Positions 35,353 through 40,093 of a stretch of DNA of 40,093 nucleotides are shown here, piece by piece. The DNA is from an uncultured Pelagibacteraceae bacterium. GTDB taxonomy: Bacteria > Pseudomonadota > Alphaproteobacteria > Pelagibacterales > Pelagibacteraceae. Made by a program: the position numbers and the translations under genes. The notes beneath the pieces are model-generated. The model was not told the DNA's origin, searched no databases, and was given only the letters and a program-made list of their open reading frames with translations. How positions within the stretch are numbered: the first letter of the stretch is position 1; each line of letters opens with the position of its first letter. The DNA lies in contig CABZPS010000007.1 in assembly GCA_902527635.1 (NCBI GenBank), positions 1 to 40,093 of the forward strand, written 5' to 3'.

Positions 35353-36290
35353 TTAATTTTTTTTTCAAAATTTTGACTTAATAATTTTTTTAAATCAAAG
35401 AATACTCCGCTTTCTTTAATACGTATATTTATTAATTCCCATGTATATGGAATTAATTTAATATACTTTTTTTTTCTATCTCTTAAAGATAAACGTGTAA
35501 AAATTCCAATTATCTTAAGATTTCTTAAAACTGACAATATTTCAAAATCATTTTTAAATTTATTTTTTATCAAATTTTTTTGTTTTTTAAGGTAGTAATC
35601 ATAAACTTTTTTTTTAAATGATTTTGATGTCTTAAATCTTACATCATCAATTAGAGATGCTAAATCGTATGCCCTATTTCCAATTAAAGCATCTTGACTA
35701 TCTATAACTCCTATTTCATCCCGGACTAGCATAAGATTTGATACATGAAAATCTCTATGGACAAACACATCGTTTTTTAAATTTAATTTTGATATCAATT
35801 CTTTGATTACTTTATTGAATTTTTTTGAAAAAGTTTTTTTTTTATAACTTTTTAGATTTTGCTCTGCATACCATTTGCTAAATAAATTGGTCTCATTGAT
35901 TAAAATTTTTTCTTTATATTTAGGAATATGATAAATCTTATTTTTAAAAATTGTTGTATTTCTATTCTTTATTAATTGTATCCTGCACAACAAATTTATT
36001 ATTTTTTTAAAATATGAAAGTTTATTTACGTTTTTTTTTTTCAAAATTTCAAATAATGTGTGGTCACCAAAATCCTGAATTTCAATATAGTTTTTATTGT
36101 AATTTTCTTTAAATAATTTTGGAGCTAAAATTTTATTTTTATTTAATATTCTATTAATTGCTTCATAAATAATTAAATTTTTAAATTTTTCTTTTTTTGC
36201 AAAGACTATTATAGAATTAATGCTTTTGCTTTTTTTTCTGTAAAAATCTCTGAAAGATGCATCACCCTTTATTTTTTTTAAATTTTTCAT
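35349..36290 (-). CDS. amgK: AmgK-type amino-sugar kinase (aminoglycoside phosphotransferase fold)
   Basis: I use the ATG at 36290 (the track opens one codon earlier at TTG); 313 residues. The catalytic VHRDFHVSNLML (HxDxxxxN) and the metal-binding GVIDSQDALIGNRAYDLASLIDD are intact. AmgK phosphorylates MurNAc/GlcNAc at C1, feeding MurU. Gene order tsaE-amgK-murU is the standard alphaproteobacterial order. The protein is strongly Lys/Asn/Ile-rich, like its neighbours. Confidence 0.83.
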   Translation of the reverse strand: MKNLKKIKGDASFRDFYRKKSKSINSIIVFAKKEKFKNLIIYEAINRILNKNKILAPKLFKENYNKNYIEIQDFGDHTLFEILKKKNVNKLSYFKKIINLLCRIQLIKNRNTTIFKNKIYHIPKYKEKILINETNLFSKWYAEQNLKSYKKKTFSKKFNKVIKELISKLNLKNDVFVHRDFHVSNLMLVRDEIGVIDSQDALIGNRAYDLASLIDDVRFKTSKSFKKKVYDYYLKKQKNLIKNKFKNDFEILSVLRNLKIIGIFTRLSLRDRKKKYIKLIPYTWELINIRIKESGVFFDLKKLLSQNFEKKIK

Positions 36291-36296
36291 CAAAAA

Positions 36297-36752
36297 TTAT
36301 AAGTTTAGACCTTTAATTTGTACTGATCTTTTTTGATAATCATCTTCATATTTAAAAAATAATTCTATCAATTTTTCAGGTTTTTTTTGAATAATCTCTG
36401 GCCATTCTACTAATGTAACTGTATTTGAATTATCTTCGAATAAACCCAGATTCTTTAATTCATCATCGTTTTTTATTCTATATAAATCATAATGATTTAT
36501 GACAAATTTATTCACATCATATTGGTTTAAAAGATTAAATGTTGGGCTTGTCACCTCAGTAATTTTCATTTTATTCTTTTGCTGAAAGGCATTCACGAAA
36601 TATTTTATAAAAGTAGTTTTGCCTACTCCCATTTCACCATATACAAAAACCATATAATTTGGTTTAACTTTAGTTAAAAAATTCTCAGCAAATTCTTTGG
36701 TATCTTTTTCAGAGTTTAAAATTATTTTTTCACTGTTAGTAGCGATAAGCAT
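36297..36752 (-). CDS. tsaE: tRNA t6A synthesis ATPase TsaE
   Basis: Three starts are possible: GTG 36782 (used in the track), ATG 36770 and ATG 36752. I use 36752, giving 151 residues like other TsaE proteins and overlapping ahcY by 17 nt. Walker A is [28 protein letters not shown] and VTLVEWPE are the family blocks. It supports threonylcarbamoyl-adenosine formation at tRNA A37 with TsaB/TsaD, neither of which is in this window. It is followed by amgK after 6 bp. Confidence 0.9.
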   Translation of the reverse strand: MLIATNSEKIILNSEKDTKEFAENFLTKVKPNYMVFVYGEMGVGKTTFIKYFVNAFQQKNKMKITEVTSPTFNLLNQYDVNKFVINHYDLYRIKNDDELKNLGLFEDNSNTVTLVEWPEIIQKKPEKLIELFFKYEDDYQKRSVQIKGLNL

Positions 36753-38022
36753 TTGGTTTGAATGGACCATTAACTCCGACACTTATATAATCTGCTTGAT
36801 CTTTAGACAATTTAGTTAACTTTGCGCCAACTTTCTTTAAATGTAGAGTAGCAACTTTTTCATCTAAATGTTTTGGCAAAACATATACTTTATTCTCATA
36901 ATTTTTGTGATTGTTCCAAAGTTCTATTTGAGCAATTACTTGATTGGTAAATGATGCACTCATCACGAAGCTTGGATGACCAGTTGCACATCCTAGATTG
37001 ACTAGTCTGCCCTCCGCTAAAAGAATTATTCTTTTCTTACTTGGTAATTCGATTTCATGGACTTGAGGTTTAATCTCAGTCCATTTATAATTTTTTAAAG
37101 CATCAACCTGAATTTCATTATCAAAATGACCAATATTACATAGTATTGCTCTATCTTTCATTTCTCTCATATGATCAGCAGTAACAATATCTTTGTTACC
37201 AGTAGCTGTAACGATAATATCAGCTTGACCTATAGCATCCTCCATTAAAACAACCTCATAACCTTCCATAGCCGCTTGTAGTGCACAAATTGGATCTGCT
37301 TCAGTGACCAAAACTCTAGCACCACTTTGTCTGAGTGAGGCGGCGCTACCTTTTCCCACATCGCCAAAACCTGCCACAATAGCGACTTTTCCGGACATCA
37401 TTACATCTGTTGCCCTTCGTATTCCATCTACTAAACTTTCTCTACAACCATAAAGATTATCAAATTTTGATTTTGTAACGGAGTCATTAACATTTATAGC
37501 TGGAACTAACAGTGATTTATCTTTTTCCATTTTATTAAGTGCTTTAATTCCAGTTGTAGTTTCCTCAGAGACGCCTTTAACATCTTTTAATAAATCTTTA
37601 TATTCTTTATGCATTATTGCAGTAAGATCGCCTCCATCATCTAAAAGCATGTTCGGTTTCCAGTCTTTATTTCCTATGATTGATTTTTTAATACACCATA
37701 GATATTCCTCTTCTGTCTCACCTTTCCAAGCATAAACAGGTATTCCTGCTTTAGCTATAGCAGCAGCTGCATGGTCTTGAGTAGAAAAAATATTGCACGA
37801 TGACCACCTTACTTCTGCACCTAAATTGGATAATGTTTCAATCAAGACTGCTGTTTGAATAGTCATGTGCAAACAACCAATAATCTTTGCACCTTTAAGG
37901 GGATATTTCCCTCTATATTCGTCTCTTAATGCCATCAATCCAGGCATCTCACTTTCAGCTATTGAGATTTCCTTACGTCCAAACTCTGCTTGAGATATAT
38001 CTTTAACTTTAAAATCTGCCAT
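36736..38022 (-). CDS. ahcY: Adenosylhomocysteinase, short (insert-free) form
   Basis: 428 residues. [15 protein letters not shown], the NAD site [15 protein letters not shown] and the C-terminal [10 protein letters not shown] are intact. It hydrolyses SAH to adenosine and homocysteine, clearing the product of methylations (for example Cfa). Most alphaproteobacterial AhcY proteins are about 465 residues with an extra block before SEETTTG. Here that block is absent ([19 protein letters not shown] leads straight to GVSEETTTG), as in the animal enzyme. The start is ATG 38022 with a weak AGAAGG upstream; no SAH riboswitch is visible. Confidence 0.95.
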   Translation of the reverse strand: MADFKVKDISQAEFGRKEISIAESEMPGLMALRDEYRGKYPLKGAKIIGCLHMTIQTAVLIETLSNLGAEVRWSSCNIFSTQDHAAAAIAKAGIPVYAWKGETEEEYLWCIKKSIIGNKDWKPNMLLDDGGDLTAIMHKEYKDLLKDVKGVSEETTTGIKALNKMEKDKSLLVPAINVNDSVTKSKFDNLYGCRESLVDGIRRATDVMMSGKVAIVAGFGDVGKGSAASLRQSGARVLVTEADPICALQAAMEGYEVVLMEDAIGQADIIVTATGNKDIVTADHMREMKDRAILCNIGHFDNEIQVDALKNYKWTEIKPQVHEIELPSKKRIILLAEGRLVNLGCATGHPSFVMSASFTNQVIAQIELWNNHKNYENKVYVLPKHLDEKVATLHLKKVGAKLTKLSKDQADYISVGVNGPFKPNAYRY

Positions 38023-38067
38023 GTTGTTGACCTTCTAACAACAAAGTTTTGATTAATCAATAGAACT

Positions 38068-39609
38068 TTATAACATTGGAAAAATGACTTCCATTCTTGC
38101 GCCCTTTTTGTCGGTTCGATTTGATGCTTTAATAGAACCATTATGTAGATCAACTAAATTTTTAACAATATTCAATCCTAAACCAGAATGTTGGCCGAAT
38201 TTATCTGGCCTATTACTGTAAAATCTCTTGAAAATTTTATTTGTATCTTTCTCCTTAAATCCATTCCCTTCATCCAAAATATCAATATTAATTTTTTTGT
38301 CCTCTGATTGAGACACTTTAACAATTATATTCTTATTATCCTCACTAAAAGATATTGCATTATCTAAAAGATTTGCAATTATTTGTTCTATTCTATTTTC
38401 AATACCGTTAATGAAGTAATTTTTCTTACCATCATTTTCAAAAGAAATTTCTATTCCTCTTTTCACTTTGTAAATATTGTTAAAATCGTCAACAACAGAC
38501 TTTATGATAGGTTCAATATCTAATTTTTTTATTTTTTCTTTACTTAAAGCCACCTCATCTTTTAGCATTTGAGAATAATCTGTTATTAATCTCTCTATTC
38601 TCTGAACATCATGACTTAAGATATTTAACAATTTTACTCTTTGATCTATATCATTTGTATCTTGTAGAATTTCTGATGCGCTTTTAAGAGAGGCTAATGG
38701 ATTTCTGATCTCGTGTACAAGATCTGTCGAAAAATTCTCAGCTTGTGAAATTCTTTTCTGTAATTCTAAAGTCATATCATCTAGAGAACTTGAGAGTAAT
38801 CCAAGTTCATCATTTCTGAGTTTTAAATTTTCAATGTTCGTTATTTTTAAATTTTTTTCTTTAATTGTTTTTGTGTAAGTGACTAAATTTTTAATTGGTT
38901 TTAAAAAATATCTATTTAAAACAAATGAAAAAATTAAGATTACTATTCCAACAGCTATAGCTGTCCTGATAGCAAATGTTTTTCTTTCGTCAATGGCAGC
39001 TTTAATATCATTTGCGTTTTCGCTAATTGCTAGATATCCAATATTTTTATCGTTTTTAATTACATTTTTAATAGTTGTTAGTTTGAATTTATTAAATTCA
39101 TCTTCGGTAAACGTAAAAGGTATCCCATAATTTTTAGACCCAGCATAATTAGACAAGATATCTTTTAGTGATACATTGTTTTCACTATCCATATTTATAT
39201 TCTTATCCTCTGTAATTTCTTTTTTTTTATCTTCGTTCAATATATCTAATTCTATTATATCTAATCTTGTAGAAAATGATCTTGGGTCAAGATCTAACGT
39301 ATCTGTGTCCCCAATTAAGTTTAATTCATTATCAAAAAAAATAACTCTATCTAAATTTTGAAAAAGAAATCTTGTAGAAAACAAAAATTTTCTTATATCC
39401 TCCTCGATAAACTTAACGTTAAGTCTATTAAGATTATCAATAGTGTTGTTTATAATTTCGATGTGATTAGAAGATTTTTTCTTTATTAAATTTGGCTGAA
39501 CATTTTCCAAGTATACAAATGTAAATAATCCAATTATTGTAAAAAAAATTAAGTTTATGAATAAAAATTTTTTTAATATTGACAAATTTTTAAGAAAGTT
39601 GCTTAACAT
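38068..39609 (-). CDS. chvG: ChvG-like sensor histidine kinase
   Basis: 513 residues. Membrane helix at about 13-33, a periplasmic domain of about 170 residues, and a second helix (TAIAVGIVILIFSFVL), then HAMP, the phosphoacceptor LVHEIRNPLASL, the N-box LLDNAISFSED and G-boxes DEGNGF and GLGLNIVKNLVDLH. All catalytic residues are present. ChvG/ExoS-type kinases sense envelope conditions such as acidity. Its ATG overlaps the chvI stop by 1 nt. The C-terminal stop lies 45 bp upstream of the ahcY start. Confidence 0.9.
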   Translation of the reverse strand: MLSNFLKNLSILKKFLFINLIFFTIIGLFTFVYLENVQPNLIKKKSSNHIEIINNTIDNLNRLNVKFIEEDIRKFLFSTRFLFQNLDRVIFFDNELNLIGDTDTLDLDPRSFSTRLDIIELDILNEDKKKEITEDKNINMDSENNVSLKDILSNYAGSKNYGIPFTFTEDEFNKFKLTTIKNVIKNDKNIGYLAISENANDIKAAIDERKTFAIRTAIAVGIVILIFSFVLNRYFLKPIKNLVTYTKTIKEKNLKITNIENLKLRNDELGLLSSSLDDMTLELQKRISQAENFSTDLVHEIRNPLASLKSASEILQDTNDIDQRVKLLNILSHDVQRIERLITDYSQMLKDEVALSKEKIKKLDIEPIIKSVVDDFNNIYKVKRGIEISFENDGKKNYFINGIENRIEQIIANLLDNAISFSEDNKNIIVKVSQSEDKKINIDILDEGNGFKEKDTNKIFKRFYSNRPDKFGQHSGLGLNIVKNLVDLHNGSIKASNRTDKKGARMEVIFPML

Positions 39610-40093
39610 TAGCTAACATTCCACCTATACCCACTTCCATATCTAGTCTCAATAGCTGAAAAATCTGGATCAACTTTTTTAAATTTTTTTCTTATTCTTT
39701 TTACATGACTATCAATCGTACGGTCCTCAATATCTGTATCCTCTCTATATGCAATATCCATTAACTGAGCTCTTTCTTTTATTATACCAGGTCTTTTTGC
39801 TAATTCTTTAACAAGTAAAAATTCTGTGGTAGTTAATTTATCAGGCAATTGTTTGCCATTCCATTCACATTCCAATTGTGACGGATCTAATTTTAATTTT
39901 CCATGGGAGATAATACTCTTATTCTCTTCAATAGTATCTTTTGTATCTTTTTTTCTTAATTGAACTCTAATTCTCTCAATTAATACCTTTATTGAGAAAC
40001 CTCCAGATTTTTTAACGAAATCATCTGCTCCTAACTTTAATCCAAGCAATTCATCTATTTCATCATCTTTAGAAGTTAAAAATATCACTGGCA
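39609..40093 (-). CDS. chvI: ChvI-like response regulator (N-terminus outside window)
   Basis: Reading frame is open to the window edge (the GTG at 40088 in the ORF track is an internal Val in PVIFLTS), so about 70 N-terminal residues with the phospho-Asp are missing. The end of the receiver (GLKLGADDFVKK) and a complete OmpR-type winged-helix domain (LTTTEFLLVKELAKRPG, DRTIDSHVKRIRKKF, GSGYRW) are seen. Partner kinase is chvG, 1-nt overlap. The receiver reads KKSGGFS where KPFS is usual, losing the cis-Pro after the conserved Lys. Confidence 0.9.
   Translation of the reverse strand, partial: PVIFLTSKDDEIDELLGLKLGADDFVKKSGGFSIKVLIERIRVQLRKKDTKDTIEENKSIISHGKLKLDPSQLECEWNGKQLPDKLTTTEFLLVKELAKRPGIIKERAQLMDIAYREDTDIEDRTIDSHVKRIRKKFKKVDPDFSAIETRYGSGYRWNVS

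Noticed and set aside
38023-38067. SAM/SAH riboswitch before ahcY
   Set aside because: The gap to chvG is only 45 bp and shows a plain Shine-Dalgarno-like AGAAGG without conserved junction or pseudoknot sequences; too short for a known SAH riboswitch.

Overview
The window is about 40 kb of AT-rich, very densely packed bacterial chromosome. Gene content, short intergenic gaps, many 1-20 nt gene overlaps, ATGA start/stop fusions and strongly A/T-biased codons all point to a streamlined marine alphaproteobacterium of the SAR11 / Pelagibacterales type. Supporting content includes a ChvG/ChvI-like two-component pair, the tsaE-amgK-murU run, TldD/PmbA, a BMP-type ABC transporter and an RpoH-type promoter. 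No phage, insertion sequence, CRISPR array, tRNA or rRNA is visible.

Layout. (1) 1-4084: groES (5' end cut by the window), groEL with a clear terminator, a 38-codon Lys/Arg-rich small ORF missing from the ORF track, and typA/bipA. (2) 4081-7462, minus: a YczE/YitT-type membrane protein, then a compact three-gene unit transcribed as GNAT-like acyltransferase -> acetyl-CoA-synthetase-like ligase -> acyl carrier protein, with overlapping genes. (3) 7622-13944: a DUF6134-like exported protein, a renalase-like FAD oxidoreductase, pmbA, tldD, a DCC-family thiol protein, a small two-TM protein and a large basic coiled-coil protein. (4) 13974-17012: cyclopropane-fatty-acid synthase, a DapA-superfamily lyase/aldolase and a GT9 glycosyltransferase. 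(5) 17005-20488: a membrane-anchored J-domain protein, oligopeptidase B, an Hsp20 with a textbook sigma-32 promoter and a ROSE-like RNA thermometer, and a small lipoprotein. (6) 20621-25841: a BMP-family ABC importer (ATPase, two permeases, binding protein) facing a purine-type phosphoribosyltransferase across a shared bidirectional terminator. (7) 25870-28960: DUF1330 protein, AlkA-like glycosylase, EamA exporter, MsrA and a mercaptopyruvate-type sulfurtransferase. (8) 28965-32963: an RND pump with an unusually short adaptor. (9) 32953-36782: an SLT-like lipoprotein, a VanZ-like protein, gpmA, and the murU/amgK cell-wall-sugar salvage pair with tsaE. (10) 36736-40093: ahcY and the chvG-chvI pair (chvI runs off the window).

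How they fit together: proteostasis genes (GroESL, Hsp20, J-domain protein, MsrA, oligopeptidase B, TldD/PmbA) are prominent. The BMP transporter plus phosphoribosyltransferase suggests nucleoside or nucleobase salvage. SLT/AmgK/MurU suggests peptidoglycan turnover and recycling. The most interesting items are the compact RpoH promoter plus ROSE-like thermometer of hsp20, the stand-alone GNAT/ligase/ACP cassette with an altered acyl pocket, the hairpin-less RND adaptor, the insert-free AhcY in an alphaproteobacterial context, and the non-canonical KSGG sequence in the ChvI receiver. All calls come from reading the sequence; no database search was run.
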